A stretch of 64,000 nt of DNA from Streptomyces europaeiscabiei. Its GTDB lineage: Bacteria; Actinomycetota; Actinomycetes; Streptomycetales; Streptomycetaceae. The translations under genes were made by a program, and so were the position numbers. This document shows, piece after piece, positions 56,906 through 64,000 of this stretch. The notes under the pieces are model-generated. The model was not told the origin of the DNA. It worked only from the letters and a program-made list of their open reading frames with translations, and made no database searches. The stretch is from positions 3,414,001 through 3,478,000 of the forward strand of contig NZ_CP107841.1 in assembly GCF_036346855.1 (NCBI RefSeq), in the 5' to 3' direction. Position 1 is the stretch's first letter. Every line of letters starts with the position of its first letter.

Positions 56906-58074
56906 AGGCCCGCCAGCAGCCTTCCCGCCGTCCGCCTCGCCTCCGCCTCCGTCCATGCCCACTCGGTGGTCGTGGGGCGGTGGGTCGTCCAGGTGTCCCA
57001 GTAGCTGCGGATCTTGCCGTAGCGGTCGGCCACCAGGACGTGGGGGAGGCTGAGGAGGAGGGCCAGGACATGACCGTGCAGGCGGTCGGTGACGGCGACC
57101 CGGCCGGCGGTCAGCAGACGGCAGCCTCGGGCCAGTTGGAGGCGGGCGAGGCCGTCGTAGGCGGCGAGGAGGGCGGGGACGGCGCCGGGCGGGTCGCCGG
57201 AGCCGGCCCGGCACAGGGCGCGGGCCCTGCCTCGCCACAGCGCCTCCTTGGCCTGCCGCCAGTCGAGGTCGGCGCCCTCCCGGGCCCAGTCGAAGACGTA
57301 AGGGCCGCCCTGCTGCCCGCGGAAAGCGCCCGGCCCGGCCGGTGGGCCCTTCGCCGATTCCTTGTCCTCCCGGGCCAGCCAGACGACGTCATGGGCGACC
57401 GTGCCGCCGGCCAGCGCGTCCGGCGGCACGGCGAAGGCCAGGTCGGGGGCGAGCAGCGCGGGGGCCTCGAAGACCGTGCGGCAGCGGTGCAGGCTGTGCC
57501 GGTCGCGCAGCAGCAGCGTGAGGTCGGGGTGGGCGTCGAACACGCGGCGGGCGCGGGTGAGGTTGGTGTGGTCCGTGAAGTGCACGGACTGGGGCAGCTG
57601 GACGATCCGGCGGTCCGGGAAGTCGCGCAGCACCCGTTCGCGCAGGAGCTGGCTGTCCTCCCACAGGTCCCCCAGGTTGCCGCCGCCCGTCAGCATGATC
57701 GGGCCGTCCGGGAGACAGGCCGCCAGGTGCCCGGGGTCGTACGACATCAGGTCGCAGGCGTAGCGGACCTCGGCCCCGAGCGCGCCGAGCAGCGCGCGCT
57801 GGCCAAGCCAGATCGCGCTGTCGCCGACGTTGGAGTTCAGCGGGGCGCCGATGACCGCGCACCGGGTGCCGGCCGGCACCAGCCGGTCCAGGACGGTGAG
57901 GACGTACGAGACGTAGTGGGCGCAGTGCGGGACGTAGGCCGGGGGCGGGGCGTACGGGGCGGGGGGCCGGGAGGGTTTGCCCGGCTGCGCCGGCGGTTTC
58001 CGCGCCGGCCGCTTCGAGGGCCTCCTCGCCCGGTTCGCCGCAGGCTTCTTCGGTGTCTCATTCGCTCCGCACAC
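56893..58074 (-). CDS. Polysaccharide pyruvyl transferase family protein
   Basis: Member of the CsaB/WcaK family that attaches pyruvate ketals to cell-wall or capsular sugars. Motifs: APLNSNVGDSAIWLGQ (about 76-91), MLTGGGNLGDLW (about 126-137), VQLPQSVHF, LLLRDRHSL (about 187) and VAVTDRLHGHVLALLLSLPH (about 323). A Pro/Lys/Arg-rich 45-residue N-terminus has no signal peptide. GTG start at 58074 with no clear ribosome-binding site. No other capsule gene is adjacent; it may modify a wall polymer such as teichulosonic acid or glycan (inference). Confidence 0.83.
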   Translation of the reverse strand: MCGANETPKKPAANRARRPSKRPARKPPAQPGKPSRPPAPYAPPPAYVPHCAHYVSYVLTVLDRLVPAGTRCAVIGAPLNSNVGDSAIWLGQRALLGALGAEVRYACDLMSYDPGHLAACLPDGPIMLTGGGNLGDLWEDSQLLRERVLRDFPDRRIVQLPQSVHFTDHTNLTRARRVFDAHPDLTLLLRDRHSLHRCRTVFEAPALLAPDLAFAVPPDALAGGTVAHDVVWLAREDKESAKGPPAGPGAFRGQQGGPYVFDWAREGADLDWRQAKEALWRGRARALCRAGSGDPPGAVPALLAAYDGLARLQLARGCRLLTAGRVAVTDRLHGHVLALLLSLPHVLVADRYGKIRSYWDTWTTHRPTTTEWAWTEAEARRTAGRLLAGLRAP

Positions 58075-58186
58075 CGAAACGCACTACCCGGACATTTCCT
58101 ACTCATTCCGAGATGACGGAAACCGGCCGCACAACGACCGGAAAAGCGGCAGAACAGGGCAACCAGTCCTCCAGGCAAGCCCGTTG

Positions 58187-59329
58187 CTAACCCCCGGACG
58201 TGTCCAGCTCGGCTTCCTCGCCCACGCCCGCGCAGTCGTACGGGTCCTTGAGCCAGCCGTCCGGCAGGACGACGCGGTTGTTGCCGGAGGTGCGGCCGCG
58301 CGGGCCGTCCGCGCCGGTGGGCCAGGGCTGGTCGAGGTCCAACTCGTCGAGTCCGGTACGGAGTTCGGCGAGGGAGGAGGTGATGGCGAGACGTTTGCGC
58401 ATCTCGGAGCCGACCGCGAAGCCCTTCAGGTACCAGGCCACGTGCTTGCGGAAGTCGACGACACCCTTGGACTCGTCGCCGATCCACTCGCCGAGCAGGG
58501 TGGCGTGCCGGACCATGATGTCGGCGACCTCGCGGAGGGACGGCGCCGCGATGTCGTCCGTCCGGCCCTCGAAGGCCGCGACCAGGTCCGCGAACAGCCA
58601 GGGCCGCCCCAGACAGCCGCGCCCGACGACCACCCCGTCGCAGCCCGTCTCCCGGACCATCCGCAGGGCGTCCTGGGCGGACCAGATGTCGCCGTTGCCG
58701 AGGACCGGGATCTCGGGGACGTGCTCCTTGAGGCGGGCGATGGCCTCCCAGTCGGCCGTGCCGCCGTAGTGCTGGGCGGCCGTGCGGCCGTGCAGGGCGA
58801 TCGCGGTGACGCCCTCCTCGACGGCGATGCGGCCGGCGTCGAGGTAGGTGATGTGGTCGTCGTCGATGCCCTTGCGCATCTTCATCGTGACCGGGAGGTC
58901 ACCCGCGCCGCTCACGGCCTCACGGAGGATCGCGCGCAGCAGGTGCCGCTTGTACGGGAGGGCCGAGCCGCCGCCCTTGCGGGTCACCTTCGGGACGGGG
59001 CAGCCGAAGTTGAGGTCGATGTGGTCGGCGAGCCCCTCCTCCGCGATCATGCGGACGGCCTTGCCGACGGTCGCCGGGTCCACGCCGTACAGCTGGATCG
59101 AGCGCGGCTTCTCGGTCGCGTCGAAGTGGATCAGCTGCATGGTCTTCTCGTTGCGCTCGACCAACGCCCGCGTGGTGATCATCTCGCTGACGAACAGGCC
59201 CTTGCCGCCGCTGAACTCCCTGCACAGGGTGCGGAAGGGCGCGTTCGTGATGCCGGCCATGGGGGCCAGGACGACGGGCGGGGTGACGGCGTGCGGACCG
59301 ATCCGCAAGGAGGACACGGGCGTGGACAT
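58187..59329 (-). CDS. dusB: tRNA-dihydrouridine synthase (DusB-type)
   Basis: FMN-dependent enzyme reducing uridines in tRNA D-loops. TIM-barrel motifs: VVLAPMAGITNAPFR (about 19-33), QLYGVDP and DLNFGCPVPKVTRKGGGSAL with the catalytic Cys (about 106). MKMRKG, GNGDIWS (about 217) and GVVVGRGCLGRPW (about 236) follow. The frame is open to 59434, but ATG 59329 (MSTPVSSLRIG) starts the conserved fold, giving 380 residues. Divergent from the MFS gene. Confidence 0.93.
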   Translation of the reverse strand: MSTPVSSLRIGPHAVTPPVVLAPMAGITNAPFRTLCREFSGGKGLFVSEMITTRALVERNEKTMQLIHFDATEKPRSIQLYGVDPATVGKAVRMIAEEGLADHIDLNFGCPVPKVTRKGGGSALPYKRHLLRAILREAVSGAGDLPVTMKMRKGIDDDHITYLDAGRIAVEEGVTAIALHGRTAAQHYGGTADWEAIARLKEHVPEIPVLGNGDIWSAQDALRMVRETGCDGVVVGRGCLGRPWLFADLVAAFEGRTDDIAAPSLREVADIMVRHATLLGEWIGDESKGVVDFRKHVAWYLKGFAVGSEMRKRLAITSSLAELRTGLDELDLDQPWPTGADGPRGRTSGNNRVVLPDGWLKDPYDCAGVGEEAELDTSGG

Positions 59330-59401
59330 GGCCCCATTGTCACGCACATGGACGCATGCCCGCGATTCATTAGTTAGGCGCACTATTGAGTCGGGCGTAC
59401 G

Positions 59402-60856
59402 ATGGTCCGCATGCCCGAGCTCAGCCGCCGCCACCGTCTGCTCGTGCTCGCGATCTGCTGCACCAGCCTCCTGATCGTGAGCCTGGACAACACCGTCCTG
59501 AACGTCGCCCTTCCCTCGATGCAGCGCGACCTGAACGCGAGCCTCGCGGGCATGCAGTGGACGATCGACGCCTACACCCTGGTCCTGGCGGCCCTGCTGA
59601 TGCTGGCCGGCTCCACCGCGGACCGGCTCGGCCGCAAGCGGGTGTTCATGGCGGGCCTGGTCGTCTTCACGGCCGGCTCGGTGCTCTGCTCCCTCGCCCC
59701 GAACCTCGAATCACTGGTCGCCTTCCGCATGGTGCAGGCGGTCGGCGGCTCGATGCTCAACCCGGTCGCCATGTCGATCATCACCAACACGTTCACGGAG
59801 CCGCGCGAGCGGGCCCGTGCGATCGGCGTCTGGGGAGCGGTCGTGGGCATCTCGATGGCCGCGGGGCCGATCATCGGCGGCGTCCTCGTGGACTCCGTCG
59901 GCTGGCGCTCGATCTTCTGGATCAACCTGCCGGTCGGTCTGGCCGCGCTCCTGCTGACCTGGCGGTACGTCCCCGAGTCCCGCGCCCCCAAGCCCCGCCG
60001 CCCCGACCCCGTCGGACAGCTCCTCGTCATCACGCTGCTCGGCTCCCTCACGTACGCGATCATCGAGGCGCCGACCGCGCCGCTCGCCGAGACCCTCGCC
60101 CTCGGCGGGGTCTGTCTCGCCGCGCTGCTCGGCCTCCTGCGGTACGAGCCCCGCCGCGAGGAACCCCTCGTCGAGCTGCGCTTCTTCCGCTCGGCGCCGT
60201 TCAGCGGGGCGACGGTGATCGCGGTCAGCGCGTTCGCCGCACTCGGCGGTTTCCTGTTCCTGTCGACCCTGTACCTGCAGAACGTGCGCGGCCTCGACGC
60301 CCTGCACGCCGGTCTGTGGATGCTCCCGATGGCGATCCTGTGCTTCGTCTGCGCGCCGGTCGCCGGACGGCTGGTCGGCAGCCGGGGGCCGCGGCTGCCG
60401 CTGCTGGTCGCGGGGGTGGCGATGACCACCAGTGGGGTGCTCTTCGCCGCGTTCGAGGCCGAGACCGGGAACGTCACCCTCGTCATCGGCTACGTCCTCT
60501 TCGGCCTCGGCTTCGGCTTCGTCAACGCGCCCATCACCAACACGGCCGTGTCCGGGATGCCGCGCGCCCAGGCCGGTGTCGCCGCCGCGGTCGCCTCCAC
60601 CAGCCGCCAGATCGGCCAGACGCTGGGCGTCGCGGTGATCGGCGCGGTACTGGCGGCGGGCATCGGCTCGTCCTCGTACGCCGACTCGTTCGTGTCGGCG
60701 GCACGCCCCGCCTGGTGGATCGTCGCGGCGTGCGGCTTCGCCGTCCTGGTGCTGGGAGCGCTGACCACCGGGGCATGGGCCCGGGGCACCGCCGACCGGA
60801 CGGCCGAACGGCTGGAGTCGCCCGAGGTCCGGCAGGCCGCCCCGGCTTCTGGCTGA
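59402..60856 (+). CDS. MFS efflux transporter, EmrB/QacA (DHA2) type
   Basis: Proton-driven multidrug-type exporter with 14 predicted helices in 484 residues. Helix 1 carries the DHA2 pattern LDNTVLNVALPSMQRDL (about 28-44); motif A is GSTADRLGRKRVFMAGL (about 70) and motif C is WGAVVGISMAAGPIIGGVL (about 143-161). ATG start almost directly after a short AT-richer promoter region (59365-59390) shared with dusB. No TetR regulator adjoins it. Substrate unknown. Confidence 0.92.
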   Translation: MVRMPELSRRHRLLVLAICCTSLLIVSLDNTVLNVALPSMQRDLNASLAGMQWTIDAYTLVLAALLMLAGSTADRLGRKRVFMAGLVVFTAGSVLCSLAPNLESLVAFRMVQAVGGSMLNPVAMSIITNTFTEPRERARAIGVWGAVVGISMAAGPIIGGVLVDSVGWRSIFWINLPVGLAALLLTWRYVPESRAPKPRRPDPVGQLLVITLLGSLTYAIIEAPTAPLAETLALGGVCLAALLGLLRYEPRREEPLVELRFFRSAPFSGATVIAVSAFAALGGFLFLSTLYLQNVRGLDALHAGLWMLPMAILCFVCAPVAGRLVGSRGPRLPLLVAGVAMTTSGVLFAAFEAETGNVTLVIGYVLFGLGFGFVNAPITNTAVSGMPRAQAGVAAAVASTSRQIGQTLGVAVIGAVLAAGIGSSSYADSFVSAARPAWWIVAACGFAVLVLGALTTGAWARGTADRTAERLESPEVRQAAPASG

Positions 60857-60933
60857 CCACCGCGCCGGACCGGACAGGCCGGCGCAGGACGGGAACGGGA
60901 ACGGGAACGGGCCAGAACCCGGAGGGCGCACGC

Positions 60934-61470
60934 TTGCTTCCCATGGACCGGATCCGGGCGCTCCTGAGAGAGTGCGACGACCCCCACCACCTCGAACGCC
61001 CCCGGGACTTCGACCCGAAGACCTCGGCAGGCAAGTTCGCCGATCTCGCCCGCGCGGTCGGGGAACGCTTCGGGTCTTCCTGCCGGAGTGGTCTGCACCA
61101 GGACTCCAGTGCCTACGGCCTGATCTCGGTCCCCGTGGAGGCGACAGGCCTCGGCCGGCCCCTGCGGGTGACGCTGAGCAACTTCGGCCACTTCGTCATC
61201 GCGGAAACGGGCGACTGGTCCGAGCCCGATCCCACGCGGGGGCTGACCGAGGAGGTCGTGACCTGGCTCGACGAGGTCTGTACGGCGGCAGGGTGCGTCT
61301 TCGTGCCGCTCACGCTGCTCCAGGAGCCCTATGACGGGCCGTCCCTACCGGTCGGCCCGGAGATCCCCGCCGAGACATGGGCGGGGATCTCGGCCATCGG
61401 CGAGGACGACGGCGAGGACGAGGCGGAACCGCCGGTGGTCTGGGCGGAGCGGTATTTCACGTACATGTGA
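60934..61470 (+). CDS. Conserved hypothetical protein
   Basis: About 178 residues, soluble and acidic. It begins (M)LPMDRIRALLRECDDPHHL and contains KTSAGKFADLARAVGERFG, ITVPVEAT/LRVTLSNFGHFV-type strands and a C-terminal EDEAEPPVVWAERYF. No domain is recognised; the mix of strands and helices resembles small Imm-like or SMI1-like proteins but the evidence is weak. TTG 60934 is taken as start because GGAGGG lies 7 nt upstream; ATG 60943 is the alternative. It follows the MFS gene by 77 nt and may be co-transcribed. Confidence 0.65.
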   Translation: MLPMDRIRALLRECDDPHHLERPRDFDPKTSAGKFADLARAVGERFGSSCRSGLHQDSSAYGLISVPVEATGLGRPLRVTLSNFGHFVIAETGDWSEPDPTRGLTEEVVTWLDEVCTAAGCVFVPLTLLQEPYDGPSLPVGPEIPAETWAGISAIGEDDGEDEAEPPVVWAERYFTYM

Positions 61471-61577
61471 CCCGAGTTGTGGGGTGTGCCCCGGGCGCGG
61501 GGCGCCGACCGCCGGGCGAACTCAGCGAACTCCCCGTCCGACTTCCCCTGTTGATGTTGGTCTTGCTGCACACTCCT

Positions 61578-61619
61578 CACGGACGCAGATCCCCGAAGCA
61601 CGGACGCAGATCCCCGAAG
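61578..61619. repeat. 21-bp direct repeat, two copies
   Basis: CACGGACGCAGATCCCCGAA plus G, perfectly duplicated at 61578-61598 and 61599-61619, just upstream of a small gene. It may be a duplicated operator or a slippage product. Confidence 0.6.
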
Positions 61620-61640
61620 TGTCGACTGGAGACCGGCCTC

Positions 61641-61847
61641 ATGCAGCAGATCAACACGAGCAAGGTGAGCCGCTGGGACCAGCACGGACGGGAGCACATA
61701 GTGCGGGTCCAGCGCTCGGGAGTGCAGCGCACGATCAGATGCGACACCTGTGGCTGGCGCAAGGGCGCGCAGTTCCTGCCCTGGCTGAAGGCCGAGGAAC
61801 ACCTCGCCGAGGCGCACCAGGCGACGGTGGACCCGGCGGGCTCGTAG
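61641..61847 (+). CDS. Small zinc-finger-like conserved protein
   Basis: 68-residue protein with the pattern CDTCGWRKGAQFLPWLKAEE then HLAEAH, i.e. Cx2C with downstream HxxxxH, suggesting a single zinc-binding knuckle. Start ATG 61641 with GGAG 9 nt upstream; the open frame from 61377 overlaps the previous gene and is rejected. Basic N-terminus (VSRWDQHGREHIVRVQR). Possibly nucleic-acid binding; function unknown. Confidence 0.7.
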   Translation: MQQINTSKVSRWDQHGREHIVRVQRSGVQRTIRCDTCGWRKGAQFLPWLKAEEHLAEAHQATVDPAGS

Positions 61848-61860
61848 TCGCCCTCGGCAG

Positions 61861-62265
61861 TCAGGCCAGTTCGTCGAGGGCCTCGGCCACCTGGTCCATC
61901 ACCCGCCGCCAGTGCGCCCGTTGACGCTCACGTTCCTCGGCGCTCGCCATGCGTTCCTGGTGGAAGACGAGTACGGTCCGGCCGCCGCCGGCCGCCGAGA
62001 CGGCGACCTGGACGGTCGTCTCGCCGTAGGTGACGCGGATGCGGTCACCGGGCCGGTAGCCGCGCACCTCACCCGTGTCGCCCGCGTCGGTCTCGTACGC
62101 GGTGCCGCGCTCGGGAGTGAGCCGCGCCCCGGCCCCGAGCCACAGCTCCAGCCCGCGCGGTCCGCTGATGAACTCCCATACGGCGGCGGGTGACTGGGGC
62201 AGGGTGCGGGAGACGCCGACTTCCCACCCGGCGCCCTTGGTGAGTCCGGTGGATCGCATGGTCAT
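61861..62265 (-). CDS. SRPBCC domain (Aha1-like) protein
   Basis: 134-residue START/Bet v1-like domain protein: WEVGVSRTLPQSPAAVWEFI opens the fold, then GLELWLG, DRIRVTYGETTVQVAV and TVLVFHQERM. A C-terminal helix (WRRVMDQVAEALDEL) follows. Such proteins bind hydrophobic ligands; the ligand is unknown. ATG 62265 preferred (AAAGGG 8 nt upstream); ATG 62259 possible. The open frame to 62790 lies over the CGNR gene and is a shadow. Confidence 0.82.
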   Translation of the reverse strand: MTMRSTGLTKGAGWEVGVSRTLPQSPAAVWEFISGPRGLELWLGAGARLTPERGTAYETDAGDTGEVRGYRPGDRIRVTYGETTVQVAVSAAGGGRTVLVFHQERMASAEERERQRAHWRRVMDQVAEALDELA

Positions 62266-62306
62266 GAGGATCACCCTTTCTCGTGGACTGCTGCTCGACC
62301 GGACCG

Positions 62307-62978
62307 CTACTCGACCGGCGCCGCCCCGGAGCGGCGCACGCGGTGGGCGCGGACCTTGTGGCGGTTGCCGCAGTGCTCCATCGAGCACCAGCGGCGGCGG
62401 CCGGGGCGGGAGGTGTCGACGTAGAGGAGGTAACAGCGGTCGCCGGCGCACATGCGGATCCGTTCCGCGTACGGCCCGGTGAGGAGGTCGACGGCGTCGC
62501 GGGCGACCGTGGACAGGAGCTGCGCCCCGGTCGCCGTACCGGCGGCCCAGCCCCGGGCGCCGTCCGCGCCGATGGCGGGGGCGAGCGGCGGTCGGGCGGC
62601 GGCTTCGTTGACGAGGTCGAGATCGACGGTGTCGGCCGGGGCTATACCCAGCTCGGGGAGGCCGCCGCCGACGACGCGGGAGACGACCGTACGGGTCAGC
62701 GCGTCGCGCAGCCCCCGGGCGTACGCCACGTCGCCCTCCGTGACACGCAGGGCGAGCGGCGTGGGGGTGAGCCGGGACTGATCGACCCATTCGACCAGGT
62801 CATCGGGGGTGTGCAACACCTCGTAGCGCGTCAGGGCGCCCGGACCTCCGGTGACGAGCAGCTCCAGGCAGAGGGCGCCCGGATCGAACCGGAAGACGTT
62901 CCCGGAGTAGGACCTCAGCCGGATGCCCGACACTCCCGACACCCCCTTCGAAGTCGATGCCCTGGACGACAAAGCCAT
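62307..62978 (-). CDS. CGNR zinc-finger transcriptional regulator
   Basis: 223-residue member of the CGNR (ABATE-domain) family, seen in actinobacterial regulators. The N-terminal ABATE domain (FRFDPGALCLELLVTGG) runs to about 165. The zinc finger is CAGDRCYLLYVD ... RRRWCSMEHCGNRHKVRAHR at about 176-213. ATG 62978 is only 21 nt from the start of the divergent VOC gene, and both start codons lie inside one perfect inverted repeat, so autoregulation and control of the VOC gene are likely (inference). The transcript is probably leaderless. Confidence 0.88.
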   Translation of the reverse strand: MALSSRASTSKGVSGVSGIRLRSYSGNVFRFDPGALCLELLVTGGPGALTRYEVLHTPDDLVEWVDQSRLTPTPLALRVTEGDVAYARGLRDALTRTVVSRVVGGGLPELGIAPADTVDLDLVNEAAARPPLAPAIGADGARGWAAGTATGAQLLSTVARDAVDLLTGPYAERIRMCAGDRCYLLYVDTSRPGRRRWCSMEHCGNRHKVRAHRVRRSGAAPVE

Positions 62979-63002
62979 GTAACCAATATAACCGGTTACA
63001 TG
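62976..63002. promoter_or_regulatory. Perfect inverted repeat containing both divergent start codons
   Basis: CATGTAACC (62976-62984) and GGTTACATG (62994-63002) are perfect inverted copies with a 9-nt spacer AATATAACC. The CAT of the left arm is the CGNR start (minus) and the ATG of the right arm is the VOC start (plus). Candidate -10 boxes TATATT (minus, 62990-62985) and TATAAC (plus, 62987-62992) lie 6-7 nt before each start codon, fitting leaderless transcription. A regulator bound here would block both. Confidence 0.7.
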
Positions 63003-63458
63003 ACTGCCGCACTGAACTGGAAACTGGTCGTGGACACGCGGGACGCCCAGCCCCTGGCCGACTTCTGGGCCGCGGCGCTGGGGTACGAGGTGGAGGACCC
63101 GAGCACACTGGTCACCCATCTCCTCGCCACGGGCGACCTCCCCGAGACCGCCGTCACCGAGCACAACGGCCACCACGTCTTCCGCGGCTACGCCGCGGTC
63201 CGCCACCCCGACGACCCGTACGACCCGTTCACCGGCATCGGCAAGGGCCGCCGCCTCCTCTTCCAGGACGTCCCCGAACCCAAGACGGCCAAGAACCGCC
63301 TCCACATCGACATCCACGCCGGACCCGGCGGCCTGGACGCGCTGGTCACCCGCCTGGAAACCCTGGGCGCCACCCGCGTCGAGGAGTTCGACAGGGGCCC
63401 GGCGGGGCACTGGTGGGTGATGCGGGATCCGGAGGGGAACGAGTTCTGCGCGGCGTAG
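63000..63458 (+). CDS. VOC (glyoxalase/bleomycin-resistance-like) protein
   Basis: 152-residue glyoxalase-fold protein with two beta-alpha-beta-beta-beta halves: LNWKLVVDTRDAQPLADFWA opens the first, LLFQDVPEPKTAKNRLHIDI and the C-terminal WWVMRDPEGNEFC close the second. Possible metal ligands include the His in RLHIDI and the Glu in GNEFC. Substrate unknown. Start at ATG 63000, inside the inverted repeat; no ribosome-binding site exists because the divergent gene starts 21 nt away. Probably regulated by the CGNR protein. Confidence 0.88.
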   Translation: MTAALNWKLVVDTRDAQPLADFWAAALGYEVEDPSTLVTHLLATGDLPETAVTEHNGHHVFRGYAAVRHPDDPYDPFTGIGKGRRLLFQDVPEPKTAKNRLHIDIHAGPGGLDALVTRLETLGATRVEEFDRGPAGHWWVMRDPEGNEFCAA

Positions 63459-63535
63459 GCGCGGCCGACCGCTCCCCGCCCTGCCGTGCACTCCCCTGCC
63501 CTCCCCTGCCCTGCCGTGCCCTGCCGTGCCCCCGT

Positions 63536-63571
63536 TCCGGGGTGGGGGCACCCATCGACCCCCACCCCGGA
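63536..63571. terminator. Bidirectional hairpin terminator
   Basis: 13-bp perfect stem TCCGGGGTGGGGG (63536-63548) with 63559-63571 and a 10-nt loop, between the convergent VOC and DUF4394 genes. Before it lies a CCCTGCCGTG-type short tandem repeat (about 63480-63533). Confidence 0.7.
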
Positions 63572-63575
63572 CCCG

Positions 63576-64000
63576 TCAGCCCTGTCGCAGCGGGATCGCC
63601 AGGTCCATCACCTGCCGCTTCTTCGGGAAGCCACCGGTCGGACTCGCCTTCCCCGTCAGCAGGTCGACGCTGAACACCTGCGCCCCCGTCACCGCGTATC
63701 CGGCGTTCACGCCGCTCCTCGTCGAGCTGTAGATGTCGAACCCGGAGTCCGGCGGGGTGTCGACGCCGAGCCTGCCGGTGGGGGCGAGGTTGCCGGCGTT
63801 GGCCGGGGACTGGACGGCGACCTGGTCCTGGGCGGTGTCGAGGTCGAAGAGGGTGGTCGCGGTGGTGGTGTCGAGGTCGTTGTTCGTGTACGCCGCCCCG
63901 GTCACCCCCTGGGCGGTGGCGCCGGCCGTGGCGGGCGGGACCGGCGGGTTGCCGAGGGTGCCGTCGACCGCCGTGGTGCCCGCGGCCGGGGCGCCCTGGG
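63576..64000 (-). CDS. DUF4394 domain protein (5' partial, 3' end present)
   Basis: C-terminal part of a DUF4394 protein; the frame runs off the window end, reading back through AAGTTAVDGTLGNPPVPPAT. The family pattern GVTGAAYTNNDLDTTTATTL and LFDLDTAQDQVAVQSPANAG, then NLAPTGRLGVD and SGFDIYS, is clear. The ending is GFPKKRQVMDLAIPLRQG. These are secreted beta-propeller-like surface proteins of unknown function. The GTG at 63905 is internal, not the start. Confidence 0.8.
   Translation of the reverse strand, partial: QGAPAAGTTAVDGTLGNPPVPPATAGATAQGVTGAAYTNNDLDTTTATTLFDLDTAQDQVAVQSPANAGNLAPTGRLGVDTPPDSGFDIYSSTRSGVNAGYAVTGAQVFSVDLLTGKASPTGGFPKKRQVMDLAIPLRQG

Noticed and set aside
59365..59395. 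TAGTTAGGCGCACTA-like symmetry between dusB and the MFS gene, considered as a repressor site
   Set aside because: Only four-base arms are complementary and no regulator gene adjoins; it is more likely just promoter sequence.

Overview
The window is about 72% GC with strong third-position GC, many GTG starts and long antisense shadow ORFs. It carries a principal-type sigma factor beside dnaG, an SsgA-like sporulation protein, class F sortase and assimilatory nitrate/nitrite reductases. This points to a Streptomyces (or close relative) chromosome core region. No phage, IS element, CRISPR array, rRNA or tRNA gene was seen.

Layout. 1-3395: end of a heterodimeric ABC exporter operon. 3599-7037: sigma factor (probably hrdA) and DNA primase dnaG, both on the minus strand. 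7190-15168: FAD reductase, secreted M28 aminopeptidase, dgt, sirohydrochlorin chelatase, SanA/YdcF-like protein and Eis-like acetyltransferase. 15519-17657: nitrate reductase nasA. 18140-22098: GH36 alpha-galactosidase, gamma-glutamylcyclotransferase-like protein and an APH-family kinase. 22177-25242 (minus): four-gene cluster of SsgA-like protein, UPF0718 permease, TIGR03943 partner and PH-domain protein. 25584-27527: unusual ECF sigma factor fused to a zinc-finger anti-sigma-like module, membrane segments and a long Pro/Glu tail. 27938-29405: surface protein and class F sortase. 30846-35014: nitrite reductase operon (FAD reductase, nirB, nirD). 35247-39271: SDR, SulP transporter and beta-carbonic anhydrase. 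39546-42883: two-component system whose regulator has a roughly 310-residue linker. 43192-47405: PhoX/DUF839 protein, glycosyltransferase and stand-alone condensation-domain protein. 48294-51041: ppdK. 51729-56631: ROK regulator divergent from two (alpha/alpha)6-barrel glycosidases. 56893-59329: polysaccharide pyruvyl transferase and dusB. 59402 to the end: MFS transporter, small conserved proteins, SRPBCC protein, CGNR regulator facing a VOC protein, and the 3' part of a DUF4394 protein.

How the genes work together. NasA and NirBD reduce nitrate to nitrite to ammonium, and the siroheme chelatase can supply the NirB cofactor. The nasA and nir promoters share a GlnR-like box at the same distance (23 nt) from the start codon, so they are probably one regulon. 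Carbonic anhydrase and SulP overlap by 4 nt and look like a bicarbonate module. The ROK regulator probably controls the divergent glycosidase pair. The CGNR and VOC genes start within one perfect inverted repeat and are probably leaderless and co-regulated.

A striking feature is short tandem repeats. They lie directly after stop codons (nasA, SDR, ROK, dgt) and inside proteins (response regulator, histidine kinase, SulP, GH36, TIGR03943 protein, glycosidase tail, ECF tail). Two dispersed Streptomyces-type intergenic repeat families occupy several 3' ends. The strongest candidates for undescribed biology are the membrane-anchored ECF factor, the long-linker response regulator, the glycosyltransferase/condensation-domain pair and the symmetric leaderless CGNR/VOC promoter.
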